A stretch of 64,000 bases of DNA from Ischnura elegans (lineage: Eukaryota; Arthropoda; Insecta; Odonata; Coenagrionidae). This document shows, piece after piece, positions 43,560 through 54,200 of this stretch (its first letter is position 1; every line of letters begins with the position of its first letter). The notes under the pieces are model-generated. The model worked only from the letters and a program-made list of their open reading frames with translations, searched no databases and was not told the DNA's origin. A program made the translations under genes and the position numbers. The stretch is taken from assembly GCF_921293095.1 (NCBI RefSeq), contig NC_060253.1, positions 81,691,992 to 81,755,991 of the forward strand. Direction: 5' to 3'.

Positions 43560-44231
43560 GGATCTAGCGGGAGGACACGGGGGCATGTGCCCCCCTCCCC
43601 CCCAAACCCTTAAAAAATATGCAATATTTTTAATTCGGTCTCATTATCATTGCGCTCGTTTTGTATTACGAGGTATCCTTGTGTCCCCCAGAATAAAATC
43701 CAATATTTAAGTTGAAAACATTTTACTTAATTGGATTTGGATTACTTATAGATTAGTGAATACAGTTTCTTCTCCTGACCTTCCTTATTATTACAACAAT
43801 GTAGTGTTTATGATCTTGGAGTATAGGTCATGATTTAAATTAAATACACAATTGGCCAACGTTTCTGAGATTTATTCTCCTTCCTCAGGGCTCTGTGATA
43901 GAAAATTTTCGTTACAAATTTTCTATCACAGAGCCCTGAGGAAGGAGAATAAATCTCAGAAACGTTGGCCAATTGTGTATTTAATTTAAATCATGACCAA
44001 TACTCCAAGATCATAAACACTACATTGTTATAGATTAGTGTTAGGAGTAATCAAATATCCCTCAGAAAGCCGAAAAACTCGCCATTTTGAGCCATTAAAC
44101 TTAAAAATTTTCTGGAGGAGGCCCTAGCAAATCCCGCTTCCCCTGGCGGGTGTGCAATACCCCCACACCCTTTATTATTAGTTGCGCTTAAACCCCCCCC
44201 CCCTCACCCTAAATTCTTAGCTGCGCCCCTG
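43560..44231. mobile_element. GGCGCAGC-family MITE, degraded, with hairpin insert
   Basis: The right end TTAGCTGCGCCCCTG and interior (ATCCCTCAGAAAGCC, CGCCATTTTGAGCC) match 17649-17972; the left end (GGATCTAGCGGGAGG) is diverged, with C-runs near both ends. It is interrupted by the near-perfect inverted repeat 43795-44029, beside which TTATAGATTAGTG appears on both sides. Target duplication not clear. Confidence 0.55.
43795..44029. repeat. Near-perfect 114-bp inverted repeat with 7-nt loop
   Basis: Arms 43795-43908 and 43916-44029 pair with a single mismatch that I can see (43833 region, A against T); the loop is TCGTTAC. Each arm reads outward ...AGAGCCCTGAGGAAGGAGAA, then TAAATCTCAGAAACGTTGGC, a Penelope-like tail with CTGAGGA and GAAAC boxes around a short stem (right arm 43936-43963). 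Confidence 0.85.
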
Positions 44232-44774
44232 AAACAGACGACTGTTTCAAAGCCAAGCCGGTAGAATATCAAGATAATTATGTTTGGAAATTAATTGACC
44301 AACCCAATGATTGTAATTGAATTAAATATAGATGATTTTACAAAATAGGGTGGTTTCCTATTATTTTTTTATTGCCTAAATCGAAAGATTATTACTCCTG
44401 GAGTACGTATTTCACGCTTTTAGATTTTTAAATGACGATATCTATTTTTCGCGATTAAATGAAAAGTGAAAATTTTCAAGCGCGCGAAAACCCGACGCTT
44501 AAGTATGAATGTCGGGAAGTCTCTCCGCGTGACGTATTTCTGGTTCCCCCTCCCGCCCTGCGAGGTGACCTTGAGGCGAGGCTTTAGCGCTGATACGACG
44601 CAGGCTGCTAGCGGCTAGCCTAGTACCCTGCTGACTGGTAGCGCTTGACTTAAATAAGGATTATTAATAACTTATCAAACGAGGAAAACTTTCCGACCTT
44701 AGCCAGTTTTAATAAGTGATTGTTAAGACATGTTTCCCTGAGCTCTGCGCCTCATGCATGCAATGGTAACCTCA

Positions 44775-45851
44775 TGCCTTGTTTCCACTACGCCCTTCTT
44801 ACGCGGGTTAGCGCTGACCCGGGTTACATATCGTTGTGGAAACGGCAGTTAGCGCCAACCCCGGTCAGAATTGTAACCCGGGTTGGCTGACGCGGGTTAG
44901 CAGGTAACGCGGGTTAGAAATCGTAGTGGGAACCATGGCCCCTTTATACAGGGGCCATGGTGGGAACGCTAGTTTCCTGATCTAGTGAGCAATTGACGAA
45001 CGTATTTCGTCTAACAACCACGAGATCAGGCAATTATTGAAGCAAGGGGACTATTGTAATATTCGTGTATTGAAGGCAGGAAAAACGTTGCGAGTACACA
45101 TTTTTTAAAATAAGAGCGGGGATGGCCAATCCTGAGAGAAAGAATTTTTTAGACGACGAGACGGAGATCTTGCTCTCGATTTATGAAGAGGAAAATATCC
45201 AACGGAGGTTTCGGGGTACATTTAAAGGCCACAAACAGGTGTGGGCAGACTTAGCTGCTCGGGTATAAAAGCGGCCTATGTTGACATCGCAGAATACCTC
45301 CACCACTGCAAGATCTGACCCAAACTTGAGGTAGTACAGTGCAATCGCTATCCTTTAGGGACGAGAATAGCTTCTCGCGTGCGCGTACTTATTTTAACGA
45401 TGCTAGTCCTTATTCTATTGCACAGCATTTGAAATGTATCCCGCTGAATACGATATGTTTTTTGAAAAGCATCGGGTCATTTGGGAACATCTCCATCCCA
45501 AAACCCCTGACTGCTAACAAACCGTCAACTTCTTCTAATGTAATGCCGGGGTTTTCTTCGTAACCTATTTATAATATAGGCCCTCAGGTTCCTCCTCCGT
45601 CGCATTTCTTCTTCCATTTGTTCCGGAGGCGGATCCAATTTCGCCACAGCATTAAATAAATGTTGATCAAATGCAACAATCTAGCTACTTGAACCTACAT
45701 TTTCATCACACGCTATTTCGTTACTCAACTATTTACCTCCCCCAAACTTCTGTTCCCGGCAGGGTATTCGGACAAACTTCCCGTTGGAACGCTGGTCAGG
45801 TTACCCATCATCCCCTAACCGCTGTAGACCCTTCGTAGTGGAAACAAGGCA
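44775..45851 (+). mobile_element. PIF/Harbinger-like non-autonomous element
   Basis: Perfect 18-bp TIRs TGCCTTGTTTCCACTACG and a 3-bp target duplication TCA (44772-44774, 45852-45854), confirmed by the uninterrupted site in copy 1 of the host MITE. It carries a Myb/SANT-like fragment (45122-45268), the accessory protein type of Harbinger elements, but no DDE transposase. The left 170 bp is rich in GCGGGTTAGC repeats. Confidence 0.8.
45122..45268 (+). pseudogene. Truncated Myb/SANT-like ORF of Harbinger element
   Basis: ATG to TAA, 48 residues: M-A-N-P-E-R-K-N-F-L-D-D-E-T-E-I-L-L-S-I, then Q-R-R-F-R-G, W-A-D-L-A. The F-x-D-x-E-T-E-x-L-L-S-I-x-x-E-E-N-I-Q-R pattern with a later W-x-D-L-A matches trihelix/Myb-like domains of Harbinger accessory proteins. 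The third helix (W-x-x-C/K-W-x-N-L) is missing. Confidence 0.65.
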
Positions 45852-46043
45852 TCAGACTACGTATAACTCCTATCTTCTCGTACAGAAACTAGGTCCCTGT
45901 GACGTCACGTGGAGTGGCATCGCATGGGCGCCAATCTGGCCCTTTTCAAATGAGGATAAAAATGGACCATTGCCATTCGTCTAACCCGGTATTTCTAAAA
46001 CAAAATAATTTGTATATTATGAATACTTTTTTTTTACTACAAA

Positions 46044-47114
46044 ATGGCGTCATCAACCATGCTGCCGAATTGTGGCTCCTGCCAAAATCCTTTTCTATCA
46101 AGTGAAAAGTTGATTTACTGTGGTTTTTGCTCCACTATTGTTCACTCGAAGTGCTCTGGAATGGGTGAAATTCATTTGAAGGCCTTAAATGAGACCAATT
46201 TTCTGTTTTGGAAGTGTTTTCGCTGCCGAGTGAACAAATTCTCTATCGCCAATATGGCTGACGATATTGAATATCTCAAAGCCGAGATTGTGAAATTTAG
46301 GGAGAATCTCGCGGTGAACACCATTAAGCCAAAGAAAAGTGTTACATTTGCGAAAGTTACTTCCGATAACGCTTGCAATGACACCGGTAAGCCTGTAGTA
46401 ATTTCTCATGTGAACACGAATGGTGTTGCGTCATCCTCAAGCGAAACTGTTAATATTGTCGCACCATCCCCTGTTATCTCAAATGAAATTCGAGAAATAA
46501 GTTCTAGTGTGAAATTAAGTGGTGTTATCTCATCTCCTGTTAATGACCGAAAACAGGAAACATGTTCTGAGAGCGATGTAAGTCATTCTGAAGTTGATCG
46601 TGATGGTTTCCGGACAGTGCGTTCTAAGAATAGTATTAAGAAACTAAAAAACAGAAGAAATGGCGTGTTTGGCTCTATTACTCAGGCAGACAACCTCTGC
46701 AATAAGTTCTCCGGTTTCCCTCGCCGCGCATTGCTGTATGTGGGGCGAGTTCAACGAGAGGCTTCGCCTTCGGTAATCACTGGTTACCTAAGCAAAAAAT
46801 TTCCTCAGTGTAACTTTCTGTGCGAGGATATTTATGTCGGTGAGCAACACCGCTCGTTTAAGGTTGACGTGCCTTGGAATCTGCGCGATGAACTCTTAAA
46901 AGGCGAGAATTGGCCCTCGGACGTGTATGTGGGTAGATATTTCCCTCCAAAAAGTCGTGCTTCAGCTGAAGATGCGAATAATGTGATACATTCAGCCGTA
47001 GGCCATCCTTCTCTCGGCGTCGTCACCGAAGATTCATGTGAACATTCGGATGATAACTCGGTGAAACAACAGTTTTTCGGTGACAACAGCATGAGTAAGG
47101 CTAAATTGTCCTGA
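46044..47114 (+). CDS. LINE ORF1 protein with PHD-type zinc finger
   Basis: 356 codons. Residues about 10-57 hold C-x2-C (C-G-S-C), C-G-F-C, H-S-K-C and W-K-C-F-R-C, a PHD/zinc finger seen in ORF1 of several CR1-type LINEs. A coiled segment (I-E-Y-L-K-A-E-I-V-K-F) follows, then a Ser-rich linker and a C-terminal region (L-L-Y-V-G-R-V ... F-K-V-D-V-P) resembling an RNA-binding fold. It ends TGA-CTA and is in the same frame as ORF2. Confidence 0.85.
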   Translation: MASSTMLPNCGSCQNPFLSSEKLIYCGFCSTIVHSKCSGMGEIHLKALNETNFLFWKCFRCRVNKFSIANMADDIEYLKAEIVKFRENLAVNTIKPKKSVTFAKVTSDNACNDTGKPVVISHVNTNGVASSSSETVNIVAPSPVISNEIREISSSVKLSGVISSPVNDRKQETCSESDVSHSEVDRDGFRTVRSKNSIKKLKNRRNGVFGSITQADNLCNKFSGFPRRALLYVGRVQREASPSVITGYLSKKFPQCNFLCEDIYVGEQHRSFKVDVPWNLRDELLKGENWPSDVYVGRYFPPKSRASAEDANNVIHSAVGHPSLGVVTEDSCEHSDDNSVKQQFFGDNSMSKAKLS

Positions 47115-47141
47115 CTAACAGGCTCATATCCTGTTTCGTTG

Positions 47142-50003
47142 ATGGAACCGAATCAACAATTTTCTGCGGTCAAAATCGCTTCTTCTTTGAGCATTTTTTA
47201 TATTAATGCTCAAGGTGTTCAAAATAAAGTGCTGTTGCTTGAGCAATTTGCTCATGACCGCGGTGTGGATGTACTCATCCTCAGTGAACACTGGCTGTCT
47301 GAAAACAACATTAGTGTGTTTTGTATTGATGGCTTTAACCTCATAACCTCCTTTTGTCGCCATGTTTATAAATGTGGAGGGGTAGCTATCTATGCTAAAG
47401 CTGATATTAATATTAAAAAACTGAAAATTAATAATTGTAGTGAAAAGACTTTTGAATGTGTTGCCTCATTGGTTAAAGTTAACCTCTCTGTTTTTGCTCT
47501 GATTGCTGTTTATCGTTCTCCGTGCAGTAATATCCAGGATTTTTTTAATGCTTTAATTGATGCTTTGCTGCATGCATGTGGTGTAAATGCAGATGGAATA
47601 CTCTTGTTTGGTGATATGAATATTGATTTTTTGGTAGAATCCTCCATCAAAACTGATTTTGTGAATTTGTTATCCTCTTTTGGTTTATATGTAGCTAATT
47701 CACAGCCAACCAGAGTAACTACCAAATCAAGTACTTTGATTGACTATTTTATTACGAATGCCTCTTCATGTATCTCCTGTGATACCATATGTCCAGGTTT
47801 CTCAGATCACCTAGGTATTAATGTTTTGCTGAGGTATACCTCAACCTGTAATAAGCCTGCTCAATTCTTCCCCAGACGATTTTTCTCTGCTGATGCCATC
47901 CAGGAGTTTGCTTGTGAGTTATCAAGTGAGTCTTGGGAGGATGTATCACAGACTTCTGATGTTGATGCTAAATTTAAGGCCTTTTTAAATATATTCATGT
48001 CATATTTTGAAGCTTGTTTTCCCATTAGAAAAGTTAGAAAAAAACACCCTCACGGTGGATTCAAGCTCAATTCCCCTGAGCTGAAAGCCTTATCTGCTCA
48101 TGTACGTGAACTTCATTACAGGAGTAAATTTGTTGACAACGCATTTCGCAGTGCATATCTTGATGCTCTAAAGCAACTCAAGTCCCGTGTTATTGGCGAG
48201 AAGAAGGCTGCCATTAATAACTTTCTAAGTAAATCAACTAACATTATTAGAGATACTTGGAAAGTAATTAAGGAGAATACTAACTCCCCTAACTGCCGTG
48301 GCAGCACTAGCATTGATTTTGGAGGTATATTGGAAGATAACCCTGAAAATATTGCTGATAATTTTAACCAGCAATTTTGTTATTTGCCTCTTTCCAATCG
48401 GTCTACTCGACCTATTTTGCAGTGGAGGACTTCTCCTCACTCTTTTTTTCTACATCCCACTGACCCTCATGAGGTTCAAAGAACCATCATCTCCCTGGGT
48501 AATTCCTCACCCGGGCCTGATGGCATTCCTCCTAGTATTATAATAGCTTCATCAAACTTAATTGCTCCTCCATTGACTGATATCATCAATCTCTCATTCA
48601 GCTCTGGTGTCTTTCCCTCTGCCCTAAAGCTGGCCAGGGTAATTCCAATTCCCAAGAAAGGCTGCCCTTCAGAGTCTATTAATTACAGACCTATTTCCAT
48701 TCTATCAACATTTTCAAAGATCTTTGAAAAACTCTTCCATCATAGATTAATTAAGTACCTCCAGAGATTTAATTTAATTTCTGACTCTCAGCATGGTTTT
48801 AGAGCTGGCCGGTCCACTAATTCTGCTATTTTTGAGTTCCTAAATAATGTTATTCTTGGACTGAACAATAAACATCACATTTTAGGCATCTCTTTTGACT
48901 TCAAAAACGCTTTTAACAGTGTGGATCATGAAGTTCTCAAGTCCAAACTTCAGTGCTTGGGAATCACTAATAACTCTTATAATTGGATATCATCATTCCT
49001 TAGTGACAGATCGCAGTTTGTGAGTTACACTCATCAATCACTTGCAGGAGTGGTGGAAATTAAATCCAGTCCCTTGAAAGTACCGGTTGGAGTACCTCAA
49101 GGTTCTATCCTTGGTCCTCTACTGTTTCTCCTCTTCATTAATGATCTTCCTAAACACTTCTCATATTGCTCCACTGTTATGTATGCTGACGATACTTCTA
49201 ATCTCTTATCCGCTAGTACTTTACCTCTCTTGGATCATTTGGCCTCGACTACAAAAGATGAGATGTTGCAGTGGTGCCACCTTAACAGAATGGTTCTGAA
49301 TGAGGCTAAAACCACTTGTATTCTCTTTCGCAACAAGTTCTCTCATGAGATTCCTACTCTGCCTCCTCATTCGGATTTCTCCACCTCGTCCACCGTGAAA
49401 TTATTAGGTCTACAGCTTGATGACACTCTTGACTGGTCAACTCATGTTTTTGAAATTAATAAGAAACTTTCAGTAGGTATTTATATGATAAGGAAACTCT
49501 CTCCTCTTGTTTCTATATATGTTCTAAAAGCTGTGTACTTTGCCAAAGTACACTCACTATTGTCATATGGTATCATGTTTTGGGGTAACTCCCCTACTGC
49601 AGCTAAAGCCTTCTCTTTACAGAAACAAGCCATTAAGGCCATCTGTAAAGTTCCAATACGAACAAGTGGTCGGCCACTGTTTGTGTCCCTCAAGATCCTC
49701 ACACTTCCATGTGTTTACATTCTCTCATGTGCCATGTTTGTGAAGTGCTATCCGTATTACTTCCGTGTTAACTCTGATTTTCACAGTCACAACACTAGAT
49801 CAAAAAGTGACATTCACAGTTATCTGTATTCATTTAGACAATGCCAGAAGGGACCATATCACTCTATTGCTGCAATCTACAATAGGCTTCCCTCTGATAT
49901 GAAATCCCTTTCCTCAAAAAAGGTTTTTAAGAATAGATTGAGAAACTTGCTATGTAACAAAGGTTATTATAGTGTCCAAGAATTTTTTAATGATATTTTA
50001 TAA
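47142..50003 (+). CDS. LINE ORF2: endonuclease and reverse transcriptase
   Basis: 953 codons from ATG 47142. APE endonuclease: Y-I-N-A-Q-G-V-Q-N-K, L-I-L-S-E-H-W-L, A-V-Y-R-S-P, G-D-M-N-I-D, and F-S-D-H-L. RT: P-G-P-D-G-I-P-P, Y-R-P-I-S-I-L, S-Q-H-G-F-R-A-G-R-S-T, S-F-D-F-K-N-A-F, G-V-P-Q-G-S-I-L-G-P, catalytic Y-A-D-D. C-terminal H-S-L-L-S-Y-G and R-P-L-F-V. Catalytic residues intact. Frame identical to ORF1, 27 nt after the ORF1 stop. Confidence 0.93.
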   Translation: MEPNQQFSAVKIASSLSIFYINAQGVQNKVLLLEQFAHDRGVDVLILSEHWLSENNISVFCIDGFNLITSFCRHVYKCGGVAIYAKADINIKKLKINNCSEKTFECVASLVKVNLSVFALIAVYRSPCSNIQDFFNALIDALLHACGVNADGILLFGDMNIDFLVESSIKTDFVNLLSSFGLYVANSQPTRVTTKSSTLIDYFITNASSCISCDTICPGFSDHLGINVLLRYTSTCNKPAQFFPRRFFSADAIQEFACELSSESWEDVSQTSDVDAKFKAFLNIFMSYFEACFPIRKVRKKHPHGGFKLNSPELKALSAHVRELHYRSKFVDNAFRSAYLDALKQLKSRVIGEKKAAINNFLSKSTNIIRDTWKVIKENTNSPNCRGSTSIDFGGILEDNPENIADNFNQQFCYLPLSNRSTRPILQWRTSPHSFFLHPTDPHEVQRTIISLGNSSPGPDGIPPSIIIASSNLIAPPLTDIINLSFSSGVFPSALKLARVIPIPKKGCPSESINYRPISILSTFSKIFEKLFHHRLIKYLQRFNLISDSQHGFRAGRSTNSAIFEFLNNVILGLNNKHHILGISFDFKNAFNSVDHEVLKSKLQCLGITNNSYNWISSFLSDRSQFVSYTHQSLAGVVEIKSSPLKVPVGVPQGSILGPLLFLLFINDLPKHFSYCSTVMYADDTSNLLSASTLPLLDHLASTTKDEMLQWCHLNRMVLNEAKTTCILFRNKFSHEIPTLPPHSDFSTSSTVKLLGLQLDDTLDWSTHVFEINKKLSVGIYMIRKLSPLVSIYVLKAVYFAKVHSLLSYGIMFWGNSPTAAKAFSLQKQAIKAICKVPIRTSGRPLFVSLKILTLPCVYILSCAMFVKCYPYYFRVNSDFHSHNTRSKSDIHSYLYSFRQCQKGPYHSIAAIYNRLPSDMKSLSSKKVFKNRLRNLLCNKGYYSVQEFFNDIL

Positions 50004-50427
50004 ATGTTATTAGTGTTCAAGAATTTTTTTGATATTTTGTAAGCTGTGTTTTGTGATTCTTTTATGTCTCTCTGTATCTTGACGAAACCCATGGATAATT
50101 GTATCCCGACGGAGTTAATAAATATATTATTATTATTATTATTAATACACTAATGGTGGGTAACAAATCGCAATCAATGCCTTTTGTTTTCTTTGATGAA
50201 GGAAACCACCCTATTAAGAAAGATACTGCAGGAACATTTTTGAACCACAACCCGTAGCCAGCAATATGGTTTGGATTTTAATGAGACATTTTCCCCATTT
50301 GATAATTATTAAACGATCAGATTGTTGTTTGACATTGACAATGTAGCTGATATGGACACAGATAATGAGAATAACGACTGCCTTTCTAAACAGTAACTTT
50401 AGATAAGTACACTCTTCCTGAAGTCTC

Positions 50428-51250
50428 CATTTCCGTAGTGAAACCTGATATCCCTGCAGGTGTTTTTGGGTAGTCGATATGCCAATTCATTCATCCAAAA
50501 AAAAAGATGAGATTACAATGTTTGGGTATAGTTACACATCTCACTTGTCTGAATTTTTGAGCAAGGGGAACCAATTACTGTGGCAGGGACGCAGCTAGAA
50601 AATCAAGGTTGGGGGGTTTAGGTGCAAATAATACAGGGGTGTGTGGGGGTATGGAATACCCACCAGGATAAGCAGTAGGTGCGAGATTAATAAAATGCAG
50701 AATTTTAAAGATAAATGGTTCAAAATGGTGAGTTTTATGGCTTTCAAAGGGATATTTTATTCATCCTCACACTATTCTATTATTAATATCAATCCAAGTA
50801 AAATGGATTCAACTTAAAAATTTCTCTGAGCTCTGAGGGGGGGTTTATCCCCCAAACCCCCCCCCCCCCATTGCTGTGCCACTGTACTGTGGGACTGGGT
50901 GCCACGGATGGGAATTAGGGAAGGAATTGCGTTATTGGGGGGGTTTTATGCTCACACAGCACAAATATTCTCTGTTTTTTCCTCACACAGACAGCAAAAT
51001 CCTAAGCAGCTCTGCAATTGCTGGTTTAGTTAGTAAGAGAGTTTGTTAATATGAAACGTGTTTACAGAAGTGGTGAGCACATAAGAAATGAGGAGAAGAA
51101 AAAACTCTTATATGTTAATAATATCTCATGATACTTGAGTCCTTGGCTGAACAAGAACGGTGGTTCCTGTATCAATTTACCACACAATGAGAGTCTATAA
51201 ACAGATATGTTGGGATATTCGTCTTATCATTTTAATAGTTTAAAAAATAC
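50428..51250. repeat. Dispersed repeat, copy A (holds a MITE)
   Basis: Colinear with 61790-62117 plus 63438-63640 (shared: CCATTTCC-TAGTGAAACC, CAATTCATTCAT, CACAGCACAAATATTCTCT, TTGGCTGAACAAGAAC, ATATGTTGGGATATTC). Here it is interrupted by the MITE 50584-50884. Non-coding; terminal structure not resolved. Confidence 0.7.
50584..50884. mobile_element. GGCGCAGC-family MITE with perfect target duplication
   Basis: Ends CAGGGACGCAGCTAG and TTGCTGTGCCACTG, flanked by exact 8-bp repeats TACTGTGG (50576-50583, 50885-50892). The interior is the reverse complement of 17649-17972. Its insertion is confirmed by the related uninterrupted repeat at about 61935. Confidence 0.82.
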
Positions 51251-54200
51251 TGTCTTGTGATGCGCTTTGAGTCAAGTTGCCGTGCGTTTCTTCCTTCCCT
51301 CCATAATAATGTTTATTTATTTAGTTAATTTTGCATGTATATTTTAGTTTTATATTTGCTTAGTTTCTTTTTTCAATATATATTGCGACAGACGCAAATA
51401 AAGGAAAGGAACCTAGATTATCTGATATGTTGAAATCACTTGTTTAAATAGCACGAACACACATAACAATGTGAATCGCATGAGAGACTGTTAAAAATCT
51501 CAGTATGCAAAGGCATTACCATGTTACTTTGTGGACAACCGACAAACTCTTTACACCCTGACCCTTCTGAAATTTCCCTCCCTTTCCAATTTTTGTGAAA
51601 GATTAAAATCCTTTGCAACAATATTCTAAATTATGCTAGATCGCTAAATCGACATGTCGTGCCAAGAAAAATATCTGTGGAAGTATACAAAGGGTTCTCT
51701 CTTCATTTTGCACCCACAAAATGCTTTCGCTGCTGCCATTGCCAAAAAAATGCTGCTGTTCATTAAGACAAAACTAATCCAACCATGGTTGAAAGAATGC
51801 TTCTCGTAAATAACACAGGCTATTGAAGAGCAGAATTGTATGCAGTTACCTTTGGGTATAGGTGGTTTTCAAAGACATTTACAGCTCAATAAAAAGAAAA
51901 TGCATCTTGCAACATGATATATTATCATACATTCATGCATAAATACATTTCCCACAAAAATAACATTGATCGTTTTGAATTCAGATATGATATATGAATA
52001 AAAATCAATAAAGTAACAGCAGGGAACTAGACCCTTTTCTTATTACATAAAATTAGTTCTTTGAAAACTTCTTTGCCATCATAGGTCCCCATATTGTGAA
52101 TTAACGCACTAACTTGCCCTCCTTATAACACATGGGTGCTTGAAAAGATGCCCCATCGCACAAATACCCTTTGAATCAATTCTCAAATCCAGAGAACAAG
52201 ATCAGAACACTAAACTTTTCACTTTCGTCCAAAATGTTTGCCCTTCCTATACCTCTTCCGATAGGGCAACAATTAAGGAAATATGAAGTTCAGGAACTTG
52301 ACACACAAGGAATATGAAGGAATGTATCTATTTTACATTACATCATGATGATGATACATTTCCGAGAGTCAGGGACATTACAGTGGCCATATTATGGCCC
52401 CTTGAAGGATTAGAGAATCTTTACAACATGTATTGTGACCGACTCTACACTAATCTATTGCCCCATGGCTGATTTATGCTATTCAGTAACATCAGTCAAA
52501 GAATTATCACCCTTTCAATTCTCCACAGTGCAAGCCTTGGGGTGATAACCGTGACTGATATTTACCAATCCTGTTTTCATATTCAATAAACTAAATTTAC
52601 ACGGTCATTAGAAATAACCTCTCATGTTCGATTCAAAATAAAGTGGATCACATGCATTCACCATTATCGTCGGTGCTGGGGTGGGCGAGAGCTCATCAAC
52701 TAATATGGTGGAAAGAAATAGCACTGATCAACAGAAACTAAAATAGTTGATCACATCCAGAAATGAGAGGCACATTGATCGGTGCAAAACCAGAAATTGA
52801 CAAAAAATAAGAGAGAAGGTATTTGAACTATCATATGAACTAAGGATTGTTGGCCGCATGAAAAACACAAATTCATCAAATGGCAATCTAATATGGCCTC
52901 ATGAGAATTCATGTAGATACTCGGCTTGAGGAGTGTAGTCAATATAAGAGGCAACACCATAAAAACAACCTGTCTTAAATATTTAAGAATCATGATAAAT
53001 TCAATCTGATCTCAGGATCACCGAGTATTTCCATCCTTTTCAAATTGACCACAAAAAAATTAAGATGCTTCACACTTCCAGCCACAAGAATACTGTAATG
53101 CCAGCAATTGTGTCATTGATTGCTGGGATCCACTCTTGTGAATGGCCAATGAAGTTTGTAGCTCGTAGAATTTCATTCTTCCAAACTCTGTCCCCTGAGA
53201 AGAAAACTCCTTTGCTTCATCTGATGATTCTAGCCAGTCTTTCAGTATTTTATCAGATGATTGAATTCATCAACTCGAAAATTGTACTCTCCTATTCAAA
53301 GTAGGTAAAGCTCTGATAATTTTACAGCATAGGCTACATAATATGCATCAAATAAGTACATGGGACAAGTTACTTAATACTTCATATTGACCAAAATCCA
53401 AGCTCATAGTAAAATGGCATTCTTCCACTGATTAACATAGAATTAGCATACCATAATTTCTCATACATAGTACAAATTTTTTAAAGAAGCAAATTGGGGA
53501 AAATGTTGAGTGCATACAATAAGGTTTAAATGCTGGGGCTTCACCATTAATCGCACACAAACTACATTTTTGCCAGATGAAGTTTTTGCCAATACTAAAG
53601 AAGAGACTAAGAGCTACTACATTAGCCATTTAAGATAAAATTGCAAATAACTTTATGTTTCTTCATCAAAAATACTTCCATAGTATAGCATTGCACAGTT
53701 GTTGAAAGTTTGAAACTGGTTGATCTTCGAGAGAACATTCTTTTCCTGACCATTTTGCTCCCTTGATAATTGATACACCAAAAAATACTCATTTAATGCT
53801 GCAATAGTGTGAAGGTGGTCCCCTCCCATCAAATCAGCAACTCCCCTGAAACTTATCAGTGGACTCTATGCAAGATGCACAAGGGGAGACGCTCACCAAT
53901 GCCTCCTTCAACAGCAATAATTGCATTGTGGTCAATTTCATGGGATGACACTTGGGACATAACTGCTAGCTTGTGCTTGCACATCCTGATGCATTTCTGC
54001 ACTGCAGACATTATTCAGCAAATGAAGACACTTGAGATATATGCATTGGATAGGAAATATTTTCCCCAAAACTTGACAATATTACAACTTCAGTTCCTTA
54101 CCAGATCTTTCCTTTCTTCACAATGTCCTCTGACATAGCATTTGTCTATATTTGCATTATGAGCTAGGATTTTTACGTTGGGTCTCGTTCAATCTTTGTT

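Larger units (their letters stand above)
46027..50143 (+). mobile_element. LINE with two long ORFs (CR1/L2/Jockey group)
   Basis: Flanked by a 5-bp target duplication AATAC (46022-46026, 50144-50148). Only 17 nt of 5' leader precede ORF1 and it ends in a TTA microsatellite tail after AATAAATA. ORF1 has a PHD-type finger; ORF2 has an APE-type endonuclease and RT. Both frames are open, suggesting a recent insertion, though the very short leader may mean slight 5' truncation. Confidence 0.92.
44344..50215. mobile_element. AATAGGG-TIR MITE, copy 2, split by two insertions
   Basis: Perfect TIRs AATAGGGTGGTTTCC (44344) and GGAAACCACCCTATT (ending 50215). The sequence is the reverse complement of copy 1 (22155-22714), interrupted by a Harbinger-like element (44775-45851) and a LINE (46027-50143). 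Copy 1 acts as the empty-site reference for both insertions. About 670 bp remain when the insertions are removed, with roughly 70 bp extra near 44600-44650. Confidence 0.8.

Noticed and set aside
45339-45984. Open frames in and after the Harbinger-like element
   Set aside because: They cross element and MITE boundaries and lack motifs. A minus-strand reading near 45345-45565 looks vaguely protein-like but matches nothing I know.
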